Positions 26,242 to 36,167 are shown, counted from the first letter of the stretch. The stretch: DNA of 64,000 bases from Mongoliibacter ruber (GCF_003003005.1 NZ_PVTR01000009.1:110428-174427); one strand, 5' to 3'. Translations and numbers: made by a program. The notes: generated from the letters alone by a model not told the origin.

Positions 26242-27738
26242 CTACCTCTCCCCTCTCGTATTTGAACCATCTACAGGAGTCCTTTCTTCTCTATTGGCCA
26301 AGTCCCAAGCAGTATGGAAAATAAGCTTGGTTCTTTTGGTCATCAAAGGAAACTCGATTTTCTCAACAGTATCTGTATGCTGATGGTAATCATCATGTAC
26401 GCCATTGAAGAAGAAAATTACAGGGATATTGTGTTTCGCGAAATTATAATGATCTGACCTGTAGTAAAATCTATTTGGATCATCTTCGGCGTCATACCTA
26501 TAGTCCAAAATCAAATTGGTATAGGTGATGTTGTTATACTCATTAATAATTTTGAGATGAGAAGAAAGCATTTCAGAACCGATTACATAAATATAATCTT
26601 GATCTTCTGCATCCTGATACTCATAATCAATCCTTCCCACCATGTCAATATTCAGGTTATTCACCGTGTTCTCTAATGGGAAAATAGGATGGTCAGAATA
26701 ATACTCAGAACCTAGCAATCCTTTTTCCTCACCGGTAACGTTCAAGAAAAGAATACTTCTTCGGGGCTGATGTCCTTCCTCTGCAGCTTTGGCAAAAGCT
26801 TGGGCGATTTCCATCACTGCCACTGTACCCGAACCATCGTCATCTGCACCATTGTTGACACGTCCTTGACTGTCTATACCTGTATGGTCATAATGAGAAG
26901 AAATAACCAAAACCTCTTCTTTTTTATCGGTTCCTTCCAAGAAGGCCATTACATTTTCGGTTGGGACTACCTTGGTGTTTTTCTTCACTTGATAGTTCAC
27001 TTTTTGAGACTTGATAGATTCCGGATTGTTTTTCGCAGCTTCTTTCAAAATCTCAACAGGCGTATCAAATAACTTGGACATCATGTCAGAGCTTACCAAG
27101 AAAATAGGTTCTTGCTTTGTTTCCTGCTCAAAACCCAGTCTTCCCCTTCCACTCAATGATTTGTACCAATTGGCCATCCTGTCAAAGTTAGCTTGACCTT
27201 CCATAGTCACAATGACTATTCCGGCAGCACCAGCTTCCATCACTTCAGGCACAACCGTCTGAGCTCTCGCTCCGATAGCCCAAAGGCCTACTAGCTTCCC
27301 TTTCACATCCACTTTGGCAAGATTTTCTTCATTGGCCAATCCCAAAAAGACCAAGTCGGTTTTTGCCGACCTTGACATATCTGCGTCTCCAATGAAAATG
27401 AAATCTTCATTATTGGCCAACTTTTGTTTTCCTACATTCAAACTTACCTGAGGGTAAGAAACAGAGGAAAGGTTGAATTTTTGAAAATAGCTTCCATCAA
27501 CAGGACCTGTCAGTCCGAGTCCCTCGTAGAAATTAGCCAAGTACTCGGCTGCCATCTTCTGGCCTTTTTCACCTGTATCTCTCCCCTCCATTTCATCAGA
27601 GGCCAAAAAAGTCAGGTATTCTTCCAAATCTTCAGCCGTAATGGTTGAAGCATATTTGACAGCGGCAGCATCCTGCGCATTGACTTGCCATGCAAATGCC
27701 AAGACCATTAATCCCGCTATCCAAGATCTCTTTCTCAT
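26242..27738 (-). CDS. M28-family aminopeptidase, exported
   Basis: The 498-residue protein has a signal peptide (1-21), a PA-like insert ('LVGLWAIGARAQTVVPEVMEAG') and an M28 zinc peptidase domain with the metal and catalytic motifs 'SSHYDHTG' (His), 'NGADDDGSG' (Asp), 'VTGEEKGLLGSEYYSDHP' (Glu-Glu), 'NIDMVGR' (Asp) and 'YYRSDHYNF' (His). It is a periplasmic or surface aminopeptidase. The last residues (NTRGER) lie where a dispersed purine-rich repeat begins, so the natural C-terminus may have been altered by the repeat. Confidence 0.92.
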   Translation of the reverse strand: MRKRSWIAGLMVLAFAWQVNAQDAAAVKYASTITAEDLEEYLTFLASDEMEGRDTGEKGQKMAAEYLANFYEGLGLTGPVDGSYFQKFNLSSVSYPQVSLNVGKQKLANNEDFIFIGDADMSRSAKTDLVFLGLANEENLAKVDVKGKLVGLWAIGARAQTVVPEVMEAGAAGIVIVTMEGQANFDRMANWYKSLSGRGRLGFEQETKQEPIFLVSSDMMSKLFDTPVEILKEAAKNNPESIKSQKVNYQVKKNTKVVPTENVMAFLEGTDKKEEVLVISSHYDHTGIDSQGRVNNGADDDGSGTVAVMEIAQAFAKAAEEGHQPRRSILFLNVTGEEKGLLGSEYYSDHPIFPLENTVNNLNIDMVGRIDYEYQDAEDQDYIYVIGSEMLSSHLKIINEYNNITYTNLILDYRYDAEDDPNRFYYRSDHYNFAKHNIPVIFFFNGVHDDYHQHTDTVEKIEFPLMTKRTKLIFHTAWDLANREERTPVDGSNTRGER

Positions 27739-27873
27739 AAATTATATTTTTGGTTTTATTAACAGAATTCAAACTTAAAAAATTATTCCAAATCAATTTG
27801 AACCGTTTATAAATTTGAATGTTACAGTGGTATATTTCTACAGGTTATAAAATTATTATCATTCAATAATTTA

Positions 27874-27881
27874 TACATTTG
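27874..27881 (+). promoter_or_regulatory. -7 promoter element of gcvP
   Basis: TACATTTG matches TAnnTTTG and lies 58 bp before the ATG. No clear -33 TTG is seen. There is no glycine-riboswitch-like structure in the short leader. Confidence 0.5.
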
Positions 27882-27938
27882 CACATCCAAAAATCAATGA
27901 GGATATAACCCAAATAAATCCCCATAGCAATTTCAATC

Positions 27939-30830
27939 ATGAAGATTAATCTTTCCCCTACTACAAAATTTGAAAACAGGCATAACGGACCTTCTGAAGA
28001 AGAAATCAGCCTGATGTTGGACAAAATTGGAGCTGAATCTCTTGAAGTTCTGATTGACCAGACCATCCCAAAGTCTATTCAATTGGAAAAAAATCTGGAC
28101 CTCCCAGAAGCGAAAAGTGAAGCTGTCTTTTTGAAAGACTTTAAGAAATTAGCCTCAAAAAATAAAATTTTCAAATCCTTTATCGGACTGGGGTATTATG
28201 ACACCATAGTACCTGGAGTAATTTTGAGAAATATTCTTGAAAATCCGGGATGGTACACTGCTTACACTCCTTACCAAGCCGAAATCGCCCAAGGCAGATT
28301 GGAAGCTTTGATCAATTTCCAGACAACTGTGATGGAATTGACTGGGATGGAAATGGCTAATGCCTCATTGCTGGATGAAGCTACAGCTGCAGCGGAAGCC
28401 ATGACAATGCTTCATGCATCCAAGCCTAGGGATAAAAAAAATGCAAACACTTACTTTGTTGACGAAAAAGTATTCCCTCAAACAATCGATTTATTGAAAA
28501 CCCGGTCTATTCCGGTGGGGATTGATTTGGTAATTGGACCTTTATCTGATTTGGATTTGACCAATCAGGATATATTTGGCGTCATGCTACAATACCCAAA
28601 CCTAGACGGTGAGGTGATAGACCACTCACAGTTGGTAGCTACAGCCAAAGACAATAATGTTTTGACATGCTTTGCTTCTGATTTATTGGCATTGACATTA
28701 TTGACTTCGCCAGGAGAAATGGGAGCGGATGTTGTAGTAGGAACTTCCCAAAGATTTGGCGTTCCTATGGGTTATGGTGGTCCTCATGCTGCATTTTTCG
28801 CCACTAGAGAATCCTTCAAAAGACAAGTTCCAGGTAGGATCATAGGCGTCTCTGTTGACAGGGAAGGCAATAAAGCCTACAGAATGGCTCTTCAGACCAG
28901 GGAACAACATATTAAAAGAGAAAAAGCAACTTCCAATATCTGTACTGCACAAGTATTGCTTTCCGTAATGGCAGGCATGTACGCAGTATATCACGGACCA
29001 AAGGGTTTGAAGGAAATCGCTGCAAGAACCCACGGACTTGCACAGCTGACAGCGAAAGCGCTTGCTGCGTTAGGCTTCCAACAGGAAAACGAGGTTTATT
29101 TTGACACCATCAAAATCAAAGCCGATGATGTACAGCAGTCCAAAATCAATGCTTTTGCACTGTCAGCAGAAATGAACTTCAGATTTGAAGGTAAATATAT
29201 ATACCTTTCATTTGATGAGGTGAAGACACTCGAAGATGTGAAAGCGGTAGTAGAGGTATTTGAAAAATCTACCAACAAAAAAGCCCAAGTAGATTGGAAT
29301 GCTTTGGTAGAAAGCCTGGAGGTGAACCTACCCGAAGGTCTTGACAGGACATCAGATTACCTTACGCATCCTGTCTTCAACCAATTCCACTCTGAGCATG
29401 AAATGCTTCGCTACATCAAAAGATTGGAAAATAAAGACCTTTCTTTGGTACACTCGATGATTTCGTTGGGATCATGTACAATGAAGCTCAATGCGACTAC
29501 TGAAATGATACCTGTGACATGGCCTGAATTCGGTCAGTTACACCCATACGCTCCTCAAGATCAGGCAGCGGGATATTATGAAATGTTCCAAGACTTAAGA
29601 AATTGGCTAACAGAAATCACTGGTTTTGCAGACACCTCCTTGCAACCAAACTCCGGGGCTCAGGGCGAATACGCTGGGTTGATGGTCATCAGGGCTTATC
29701 ACTTGAGCAGAGGAGATGCGCATAGAAATATTGCATTGATCCCTACATCTGCACACGGCACCAATCCTGCTTCTGCGGTGATGGCCGGTATGAAGGTGGT
29801 ATTGGTGAAATGTGACGAAAGAGGCAATATCGATGTAGAAGACCTTCGAACAAAAGCCGAGCAACACAAGGAAGACCTTGCTTCATTGATGGTAACGTAT
29901 CCATCTACTCATGGTGTATTTGAGGAAGCTATCCAGGAAATCTGTCAAATTATCCATGACAATGGAGGCCAAGTCTATATGGATGGCGCCAATATGAATG
30001 CTCAGGTTGGATTAACCAGCCCGGGAAGAATCGGAGCCGATGTTTGTCACCTGAACCTGCACAAAACTTTCTGTATCCCTCACGGTGGAGGAGGTCCTGG
30101 CATGGGTCCAATATGCGTTGCTAGCCATTTGGCACCTTTCTTACCTGGTAATCCTTTGGTAAAAACAGGCGGAACCGAAGCTATTTCTGCTATTTCTGCC
30201 GCACCATTTGGCAGTGCAAGTATCCTTCCGATTTCTTATGCATACATTGCAATGATGGGCGGAGATGGACTTACCAATGCTACCAAAATCGCCATTCTTA
30301 ATGCCAACTATATTAAATCAAGATTGGAAGAGCACTATCCTATTCTGTATACAGGTTCGAACGGAAGGGCTGCACATGAAATGATTTTGGATTGCAGGGC
30401 ATTTAAAGAAGTGGGAATTGAAGTGGAAGACATAGCCAAAAGATTGATGGATTATGGATTCCATGCACCTACGGTTTCTTTCCCTGTGGCTGGCACGCTG
30501 ATGATAGAGCCAACTGAATCGGAAACAGTAGCTGAACTTGACAGATTCTGTGAAGCTATGATTGCCATCAGAAGCGAAATTCAGGAAATCCAGGATGGAA
30601 ATGCAAATCAAGATAATAACGTGCTCAAAAATGCACCGCATACAGCGGCTTTGGCACTTGCTGACAATTGGGATTTACCTTATAGCAGAGAGAAGGCAGT
30701 CTATCCATTGTCATTTGTGAAAACCAATAAATTCTGGCCAACTGTACGCAGAATCGATTCCGCTTTTGGCGATAGAAACTTGATGTGCAGCTGTATCCCT
30801 GTCGAGGAATTTGCAGAGGTAGAAGAATAA
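27939..30830 (+). CDS. gcvP: Glycine dehydrogenase (aminomethyl-transferring), P-protein
   Basis: The 963-residue PLP enzyme decarboxylates glycine and loads the aminomethyl group on lipoyl-GcvH. The N-terminal half has '[18 protein letters not shown]' and the C-terminal half carries the PLP lysine Lys709 in '[18 protein letters not shown]'. Length matches the fused homodimeric form. gcvT and gcvH are not adjacent, as is usual in Bacteroidota. Confidence 0.98.
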   Translation: MKINLSPTTKFENRHNGPSEEEISLMLDKIGAESLEVLIDQTIPKSIQLEKNLDLPEAKSEAVFLKDFKKLASKNKIFKSFIGLGYYDTIVPGVILRNILENPGWYTAYTPYQAEIAQGRLEALINFQTTVMELTGMEMANASLLDEATAAAEAMTMLHASKPRDKKNANTYFVDEKVFPQTIDLLKTRSIPVGIDLVIGPLSDLDLTNQDIFGVMLQYPNLDGEVIDHSQLVATAKDNNVLTCFASDLLALTLLTSPGEMGADVVVGTSQRFGVPMGYGGPHAAFFATRESFKRQVPGRIIGVSVDREGNKAYRMALQTREQHIKREKATSNICTAQVLLSVMAGMYAVYHGPKGLKEIAARTHGLAQLTAKALAALGFQQENEVYFDTIKIKADDVQQSKINAFALSAEMNFRFEGKYIYLSFDEVKTLEDVKAVVEVFEKSTNKKAQVDWNALVESLEVNLPEGLDRTSDYLTHPVFNQFHSEHEMLRYIKRLENKDLSLVHSMISLGSCTMKLNATTEMIPVTWPEFGQLHPYAPQDQAAGYYEMFQDLRNWLTEITGFADTSLQPNSGAQGEYAGLMVIRAYHLSRGDAHRNIALIPTSAHGTNPASAVMAGMKVVLVKCDERGNIDVEDLRTKAEQHKEDLASLMVTYPSTHGVFEEAIQEICQIIHDNGGQVYMDGANMNAQVGLTSPGRIGADVCHLNLHKTFCIPHGGGGPGMGPICVASHLAPFLPGNPLVKTGGTEAISAISAAPFGSASILPISYAYIAMMGGDGLTNATKIAILNANYIKSRLEEHYPILYTGSNGRAAHEMILDCRAFKEVGIEVEDIAKRLMDYGFHAPTVSFPVAGTLMIEPTESETVAELDRFCEAMIAIRSEIQEIQDGNANQDNNVLKNAPHTAALALADNWDLPYSREKAVYPLSFVKTNKFWPTVRRIDSAFGDRNLMCSCIPVEEFAEVEE

Positions 30831-30908
30831 GTAGAAAAAAGCGAGTGATTTACCTTTGGGGTTTTTATGATCCCGAAGGTTTCTCGAATTCTAAGAAAAA
30901 ATCGCAAG

Positions 30909-30939
30909 AAAGCCTTCTGGGTATCCAGAGGGCTTTTTT
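30909..30939 (+). terminator. Terminator after gcvP
   Basis: AAAGCCTTCTGG and CCAGAGGGCTTT pair with one G-U around a GTAT loop and are followed by TTT. Confidence 0.85.
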
Positions 30940-31308
30940 AATGTTTCATTCCACAAAGGGATATTTGAGAAATCAATTCCGCTACTTTTGATATCCAATA
31001 AATCACTTCCTTTTATTGTAAAAAGCAATTCATAATTGGATTTTACAACTCCTTATTTACCCCTACAAGTAATTTGAGGATTGTTATCGGAGGATTTTTC
31101 AGTTGGTTTTTTTATGTATCCATTTAAAAATTATATGATTATGCGCTTTCATACCAGTAGAATCTAAATAATAGAATTTACCTGTGATTTCGAACCAATA
31201 TCAATAATATCCAATATTTATTAGTATCCGTTTGCCAATAAACCCTCGCTTAATTGATTATTGGCATGATTGCGGATAATCATAAAAATTATTTTTTTTA
31301 ATTAAAAC
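30940..31308. other. AT-rich intergenic stretch with one dispersed repeat
   Basis: No gene is seen. It holds the left copy of a GAACCAATATCAAT-type repeat (31192-31229) and a short imperfect inverted repeat GATTAT...ATAATC (about 31254-31280) beyond the 3' end of fic. The rest shows no structure I can support. Confidence 0.5.
31192..31229 (+). repeat. GAACCAATATCAAT-type repeat, left copy
   Basis: The first 14 bases (GAACCAATATCAAT) recur in reverse orientation at 39858-39871, and both are followed by degenerate TATCNA units ending in AGTATC. The copies bracket the immunity-like gene array. Confidence 0.45.
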
Positions 31309-32265
31309 TCATCCTTTCTTCTCTCTTTTTCCATTCAGGTAATTCTCAATCGATTTTTTGGAGGTGTACCATACACGACCCTCTTTGTAGGCTTCTATTT
31401 TTCCTTGGCGTGCCAACAAACTAATGTATTCCTGCCCAAAAGGCACTTCAGGTTCCTTGACAATATTGGAAATGGCATCAAAATCCCCTGTGGTATCTTC
31501 CAGACTGTTTAAATAAATGGTAAGCGATCTATCAACAGCTTGCGTAATAAGAAACAGCAACTTATCCAAATTGCCTTTATTGGCTAGATTCAACGCTTGA
31601 TAATAGCGTTTTCTGTCCACACCTAATATCACCGCAGGAGGAAACCCTTCTTTCATCAAAAGTAAATTCATTAGCAACCGAACCGTGCGGCCATTGCCAT
31701 CAAAAAAAGGATGAACCCAAACAAACCGATGATGAAACAAGGTAACTTTTTTGAGAATATCCATAGGACAAGTATTCTCCCAGGCTATCAGCTCGGCAAT
31801 CAAATCGGGGACTTTTATGGCATTGGGCGGTATGAAATTAGCGCCTCCAATTCGCGCACCTGAGGTACGGAATCTGCCCGCAAAATCCTTTTGAATTTTA
31901 TTCAAAACCAATTCGTGAATGCCCAAAACATCTCTTTCGGTGAGTTTATAATCTGAAGCAACTAAAGAATCAACATAGTTAATGGCCTCTTGGTGGTTTA
32001 CGATTTCTAAGTGCTCGTTCAAAGATTTCCCACCCACGGTAATACCATCTTCAAGGACCATTCGGGTTTCTTGCAGTGTGAGTGTATTTCCTTCAATATG
32101 ATTGGAATTGTATGTCCATTCTACATTCAAATTTTCTCTAATATTGGTTAAAACCGCATAGGGAATTGGACGGAACACGTCCAACCGTTTCTTTTTCTTA
32201 TGCACAGACTGCACCAGCTGCAAGCTATTCTCGCTCAATTGCCCTATGTTAAATTCATTTCTCAC
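31309..32265 (-). CDS. Fic-domain protein with C-terminal winged-helix-like domain
   Basis: The 318-residue protein has a complete Fic active-site motif HPFFDGNGRT (185-194), and an N-terminal autoinhibitory helix with S-x-x-x-E-G (Ser54, Glu58, Gly59 in SNHIEGN), which makes it class II. A C-terminal domain ('YISLLARQGKIEAYKEGRVWYTSKKSIENYL') resembles a DNA-binding helix-turn-helix. Such proteins transfer AMP to a target hydroxyl once the inhibition is relieved. A 9-bp-arm palindrome lies in the leader. It is downstream of and co-directional with the immunity-like array, 345 bp away, so it may be a separate transcript. Confidence 0.92.
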   Translation of the reverse strand: MRNEFNIGQLSENSLQLVQSVHKKKKRLDVFRPIPYAVLTNIRENLNVEWTYNSNHIEGNTLTLQETRMVLEDGITVGGKSLNEHLEIVNHQEAINYVDSLVASDYKLTERDVLGIHELVLNKIQKDFAGRFRTSGARIGGANFIPPNAIKVPDLIAELIAWENTCPMDILKKVTLFHHRFVWVHPFFDGNGRTVRLLMNLLLMKEGFPPAVILGVDRKRYYQALNLANKGNLDKLLFLITQAVDRSLTIYLNSLEDTTGDFDAISNIVKEPEVPFGQEYISLLARQGKIEAYKEGRVWYTSKKSIENYLNGKREKKG

Positions 32266-32290
32266 AACAAGAAGTTACAATTTTTCAATT

Positions 32291-32321
32291 AAATATCGGG
32301 TAGCTCAATTATCCGATATTT
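32291..32321. promoter_or_regulatory. Palindrome in the fic leader
   Basis: AAATATCGG and CCGATATTT (perfect 9-bp arms, 13-base spacer) lie 26 bp upstream of the fic ATG. A plus-strand T run also allows a terminator reading, but no plus-strand gene ends here. An operator bound by the Fic protein's own helix-turn-helix domain is the more interesting reading. Confidence 0.4.
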
Positions 32322-32412
32322 TTTGCTGTAATAAATTATAAAAAGATAACGAGAGTTCTTTCTTATTTTCTCCACCCGGCATCATTAGTTACAAAAGGTT
32401 TTAAATTTTATT

Positions 32413-32628
32413 ATTCTTCTTCAATGGTAATAAGCTCTGTGCTTGCTACCACAATAAAAGACCCTCCAGTTTCTGTAAGTTTTCTGGGACAAAATTCCTG
32501 TAGGTCTGAAAGTGTTTGGTTAAAGAAGTAGGAATACCCATCCAAAAGGATAAAAAAAGCAAATAGTCCTGAATGGAATTCCAACTCATGGTAGCCGGCC
32601 GATGTTGTAATTATACTTGCTTTTTTTC
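32413..32628 (-). pseudogene. Degraded gene fragment (about 70 codons, no start)
   Basis: A minus-strand frame beginning inside the 3' end of the SMI1/KNR4 gene and shifted from it reads 'GYHELEFHSGLFAFFILLDG' and ends 'ASTELITIEEE' at a TAA. It has protein-like composition but no ATG, so it looks like the C-terminal remnant of a lost gene of this array. Confidence 0.4.
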
Positions 32629-33324
32629 AACGATACCGCCATAGTCATCACTATAATACAGATCGCCACTTTCTAATTTTTTTAGGTATTGGTTAAACAA
32701 ATCTTCGGTTGAAAAAGCAACAACCACTCGCTCTGCATTGCCGTGTTCCATCTGAATGATTTGCCCATATATCCCTCCATCGGCATGGTCTAAATCCAAG
32801 CATAAATGGTTGCCATTGCCATCGCTAGTTAGAGGTATCCATTTGGGGTTCCACCAATTGTTTTTTATGTGTGGATGTGGCTCGCTGATGTAGGGCGTGC
32901 CATCGGGATGTTGGAAGTGCTTGTTGTCCAAAAGTTGCTTCCATACCGACCATTCTTGAATAATACGTTCAATGCTCAAAAGTTCTTCTGTGTAATAGAA
33001 AGTCCGATTGTAACTCTTTTGTCCGTTGTGCAAGGCATAAAGGCGTTTGAAGTCATCGGGTAATCTAGCTCCAATAAGGTCTTCAAGTTTTTGAAAATCT
33101 TCGGGACTTGCTCCTTCATTAAGCTCAATTGTAAATTCAGGGGCAAGGGTTTTGATTTTTTGGGCTAATGCATCCCAAAGTTCTTGGTTTGATAGCATAG
33201 GCATAATTTGGTTCCCATTTTCAAAATCTTCTTGTTCTTGTTTGATTAACTTTTTAATTTGTTTGGCATAAAAAATAAAACCTACTAAAGCTATCAATGT
33301 AATTATTAGTATAAAGGTATTCAT
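32611..33324 (-). CDS. SMI1/KNR4-family protein with N-terminal membrane anchor
   Basis: The 237-residue protein has a membrane helix (about 3-20) then a SMI1/KNR4 (SUKH) domain: 'ASPEDFQKLEDLIGARLPDDFKRLYALHNGQ', later 'KWIPLTSDGNGNHLCLDLD' and 'ERVVVAFSTEDLFNQYL'. SUKH proteins are the commonest immunity proteins of bacterial polymorphic toxin systems. The membrane anchor would place it on the inner membrane, probably facing the cytosol. No toxin gene is adjacent. It is the last intact gene of the array. Confidence 0.85.
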   Translation of the reverse strand: MNTFILIITLIALVGFIFYAKQIKKLIKQEQEDFENGNQIMPMLSNQELWDALAQKIKTLAPEFTIELNEGASPEDFQKLEDLIGARLPDDFKRLYALHNGQKSYNRTFYYTEELLSIERIIQEWSVWKQLLDNKHFQHPDGTPYISEPHPHIKNNWWNPKWIPLTSDGNGNHLCLDLDHADGGIYGQIIQMEHGNAERVVVAFSTEDLFNQYLKKLESGDLYYSDDYGGIVEKKQV

Positions 33325-33336
33325 AGTTTTAGAGTC

Positions 33337-33531
33337 CTAGTATTTTTTGGCGAGTAAATAAGGCTTCTCCAATCCATCGTTGAAGGCGTACAGTTCATCA
33401 GCTTCACTGATAAATTCTTTTCCAATAAGGGAGAGTTTTAAATAAGGCTTACCAAAGAACTTCCAGACTTCAAAGCTCAAAAACAATAAGAGTAAGATAG
33501 ATACAAAAATGATTAGGGTCTTTACCGTCAT
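33337..33531 (-). CDS. Small single-helix membrane protein
   Basis: The 64-residue protein has one N-terminal hydrophobic helix (about 4-22) and a short polar tail. No family is recognised. It lies 12 bp before the SMI1 gene and belongs to the same transcript. Confidence 0.65.
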   Translation of the reverse strand: MTVKTLIIFVSILLLLFLSFEVWKFFGKPYLKLSLIGKEFISEADELYAFNDGLEKPYLLAKKY

Positions 33532-33608
33532 GATGAATTAGGGTTGATTGTTATAAAAGTTTGATTTGATCCTTATTCCACAAAGCACGCTGAATATCAG
33601 CTATCCAG

Positions 33609-34418
33609 CTATTTTTCTCTAATCATATATAGGCCATAATCCATATTGGTAAAGGACCTATCTTGATATATCAAAACCACTTCCTTGCCATTGGTAAACT
33701 CCTTTGGAATGTTATAATAGTCAATCAACACCATATAATCTGGTGCTTTAGAATCAACCCCTACCATTTGTCCATCTGTTTTGAATACAAATATGCCTTT
33801 GTCTAGTTGAACTTTCATAAAAGGATTGCCGAACCACCACCAATAGCTCCCATGGCCGGCTGTCGGACTGCCAATATTCGCAAGGGGGTTATGCCTTGAC
33901 CAATTGTAGCGCTCTTTGGCAAAATAAGCCACGTAGATAGCTGCTTCTTGGTCATCAAAGCGGTAATACTTTTGTGAATTATCGACCATTATCCACGATT
34001 CATGGTTGCCGTGGGGCATATCTTCTTCAGTTAGATCTTCTATGAGTTCTCCGTTGGCATCAAAAAAAATCCATTCGCTTGCATATTGTAAACCCACTCC
34101 AAAAAGGGCTTTTTCTTTATTGTAAAATACCCTTGATTGTTGTGTCCAAAAATGTGGGTCACCACTTAATTTTTCAGAGTGCCAATCTTCCTCTGGATAT
34201 AATAATATTCTACTACGCATTCCCAAATCTTGATTGGATAGTTTGATAAATTCATATCCTGAAACCTCAAAAGTGCGTGTATGATTGATTTCATCTAGAT
34301 AAGGAAAATTCCATTTTTCCCACATCGAATTTTGAATTTTGTGTTTGATCATTTGGTAAAAAAATACTCCTCCTCCTACCAAAAATAAAACGAATAATGC
34401 TAACCACATTTTTTTCAT
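33609..34418 (-). CDS. Membrane-anchored protein of unknown function
   Basis: The 269-residue protein has one N-terminal membrane helix (4-23) and a large aromatic-rich domain ('YRFDDQEAAIYVAYFAKERYNWSRHNP', 'GHGSYWWWFGNPFM'). No known family. The gene starts 3 bp after the Imm32-like gene's stop, so the two are coupled. By position it is probably another immunity-type protein; that is inference. Confidence 0.65.
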   Translation of the reverse strand: MKKMWLALFVLFLVGGGVFFYQMIKHKIQNSMWEKWNFPYLDEINHTRTFEVSGYEFIKLSNQDLGMRSRILLYPEEDWHSEKLSGDPHFWTQQSRVFYNKEKALFGVGLQYASEWIFFDANGELIEDLTEEDMPHGNHESWIMVDNSQKYYRFDDQEAAIYVAYFAKERYNWSRHNPLANIGSPTAGHGSYWWWFGNPFMKVQLDKGIFVFKTDGQMVGVDSKAPDYMVLIDYYNIPKEFTNGKEVVLIYQDRSFTNMDYGLYMIREK

Positions 34419-34421
34419 TGT

Positions 34422-35147
34422 TTAGGGGTTAAGTGATTCTAAATTATCGTTGTAAAAAAATAAGCTACCAGGCAACCAAAACCTGGCTTCTAAACTGTTT
34501 AACAAAAAACCAGAGGACACTCTTTCAAAATTGATTTCATTGTTTTGCTCTTGCACTCTTCCAAAGTTTAGAAAAACTTCAGCCAAGTACAAAAGCCCTT
34601 CAGTGCTCGCATTAATTACAACATAATCAGGAAGTGTGTTTTGTTTGTAGCGTTCTTGGTCGTTTTGCCAAGCATAATTAAAACTAGGAATATAAAGCTC
34701 TTCTACTTCATTAAAGGGATAGCGAACTACATTTCTGGAATAATAATTAAACGACTTCATTGTTAGTGTATGGCTGTATTTCAAGCCAAAATAATCTATG
34801 GGTTTTCTTTGATCTCTGTAAACATATAGTTTTTTTATCCCCGATTTGGAGTGAGACAATTGAATTTCCAAAACATCAGTTTGGGTGAGCACCATTGCTA
34901 CTAAATCTACGCCCCACTGAATATAGCTGTCTTTATAACCACAAAATTCAACGTTTTTTTGATGATCTACTACCTCAACAGGATACTCAGCATTATAAAA
35001 ATAGCCAGAAAAACGACCATTCCCTTCAAGAACGACTAGCTCTGGATAGCTTAATTGAGAATTCCAGTTTTCAAAATCTTCTTTCTTGAAAAGAAATCGT
35101 TCGTCTAGACCTAAATTTTTGAGTCTATCAATTAAATTTTCATTCAT
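34422..35147 (-). CDS. Putative immunity protein with an Imm32-like C-terminal region
   Basis: The 241-residue cytosolic protein has a C-terminal run 'DYVVINASTEGLLYLAEVFL' followed by 'LLNSLEARFWLPGSLFFY'. The pattern of a short strand, GLLxLAExxL helix and later acidic/hydrophobic strands resembles Imm32-type immunity domains. The N-terminal 150 residues ('SQLSYPELVVLEGNGRFSG') match nothing I know. It overlaps the upstream membrane-protein gene by one base. Confidence 0.55.
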   Translation of the reverse strand: MNENLIDRLKNLGLDERFLFKKEDFENWNSQLSYPELVVLEGNGRFSGYFYNAEYPVEVVDHQKNVEFCGYKDSYIQWGVDLVAMVLTQTDVLEIQLSHSKSGIKKLYVYRDQRKPIDYFGLKYSHTLTMKSFNYYSRNVVRYPFNEVEELYIPSFNYAWQNDQERYKQNTLPDYVVINASTEGLLYLAEVFLNFGRVQEQNNEINFERVSSGFLLNSLEARFWLPGSLFFYNDNLESLNP

Positions 35148-35560
35148 TATATCTTACTTGAATTATAGTTAATGAAAAAAGCAAGTCCTAAACTTCCAAA
35201 AACATAGAAATACCACTTGCTTAAAACAAGGTCGTTCAGTATTTCTTTATAAGCCCAAGTGGTGCCGAGCAATTGCTTGGATTCATCAGCGATAAAGAAA
35301 CACATCCCCAAATAAAATATCGAATAAGCAATTAAAGCGATGAAATGAAATGCTGTTTCCCCTGAAATTTGAGTGGATAGCCAGTTCACTAAATAGGCAA
35401 GAAATAGTGAAAGAGGCAGATAAAAAATAGGTGCATCACGATAAATGCCACCTGAATTAAGTTCAAGCTCAGTAAACTGACTTCTATATGTAATTTCAAA
35501 AAGGTACACGGGAAGTGCAAATGCAAGAAAATAGATTAGTATGAAGAGTATCATTTTCAT
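35147..35560 (-). CDS. Four-helix membrane protein of unknown function
   Basis: The 137-residue protein has hydrophobic helices at about 2-22, 44-62, 72-91 and 113-131. No family recognised. It overlaps the genes on both sides (4 bp and 1 bp), so it is made with them. Membrane-embedded immunity proteins are known for pore-forming toxins, but nothing here proves that role. Confidence 0.65.
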   Translation of the reverse strand: MKMILFILIYFLAFALPVYLFEITYRSQFTELELNSGGIYRDAPIFYLPLSLFLAYLVNWLSTQISGETAFHFIALIAYSIFYLGMCFFIADESKQLLGTTWAYKEILNDLVLSKWYFYVFGSLGLAFFINYNSSKI

Positions 35561-36117
35561 ATTCTAACTTGAATTAGGATTACGGGACATTCAAATAAAT
35601 GCTCCATGACGTTGATAAACGCTGGTTTCGCATCCCAATGTGCGTTCCATAATGTGATGCCTATATTGCTAAATCCCCATTCGGGTTCTATGGTGTAGCG
35701 TACTAAATGTGCTTTATTTTGGCAATGCGTACATTGAAAGGTGTTTTGCCCTTTTGCCCAATTTCCAACCCAAGAAAAAGCCGTTTCTTCGTCTATTTCG
35801 TTTTTACAATGTGGGCAATGAATTTCAAGATACATCCCCTCCATCGGATGAAAAACCTTTCGGGTTGTGCCGGATGTTATTTCTAAGCCATGGGTTTTTA
35901 GGCTTTTGCTATACGCCCAAATTTCACCATCCTTAAACAAATCGGCAATAGCGGGTTTAAATCGATAGCCTTGTTGAGAGCTCAAAGTACAGTCAGACAA
36001 CTCGTTTTCAACTATATCTTTTTCTATAAACCACTGTAAAATTTCTTCGGCTTTTTGCGAAGCGTTGGGATAGTCTCCCTCGTGAATGGGGACGATATGT
36101 AGGCAGTTGTCACTCAT
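35557..36117 (-). CDS. Zinc-ribbon protein, immunity-like
   Basis: The 186-residue protein has a zinc ribbon CPHC...CTHC in its middle and an end 'WGFSNIGITLWNA...LFECPVILIQVRI', a layout I associate with small cytosolic proteins found next to polymorphic toxins in Proteobacteria. It begins 'MSDNCLHIVPIHEGDYPNAS'. Its place in the operon, 50 bp after the ankyrin-SHOCT gene, agrees with an immunity role. Function is inferred. Confidence 0.6.
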   Translation of the reverse strand: MSDNCLHIVPIHEGDYPNASQKAEEILQWFIEKDIVENELSDCTLSSQQGYRFKPAIADLFKDGEIWAYSKSLKTHGLEITSGTTRKVFHPMEGMYLEIHCPHCKNEIDEETAFSWVGNWAKGQNTFQCTHCQNKAHLVRYTIEPEWGFSNIGITLWNAHWDAKPAFINVMEHLFECPVILIQVRI

Positions 36118-36167
36118 TTTTTATACTTTTTTTTACCACATAGTCAAACAGCGACACATAGTTTTTT

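Noticed and set aside
26127-26383. Plus-strand open frames over the repeat region near the M28 gene
   Set aside because: They are made of the repeat's CTCATCCTT runs and antisense peptidase sequence.
27739-27938. Glycine riboswitch before gcvP
   Set aside because: The 200-bp leader is AT-rich with no conserved aptamer-like helices or paired domains.
31309-32265. Fic as the toxin that the immunity array neutralises
   Set aside because: It has its own class II inhibitory helix, no export signal or toxin-delivery domain, and sits downstream of the array, so it needs no separate immunity gene.
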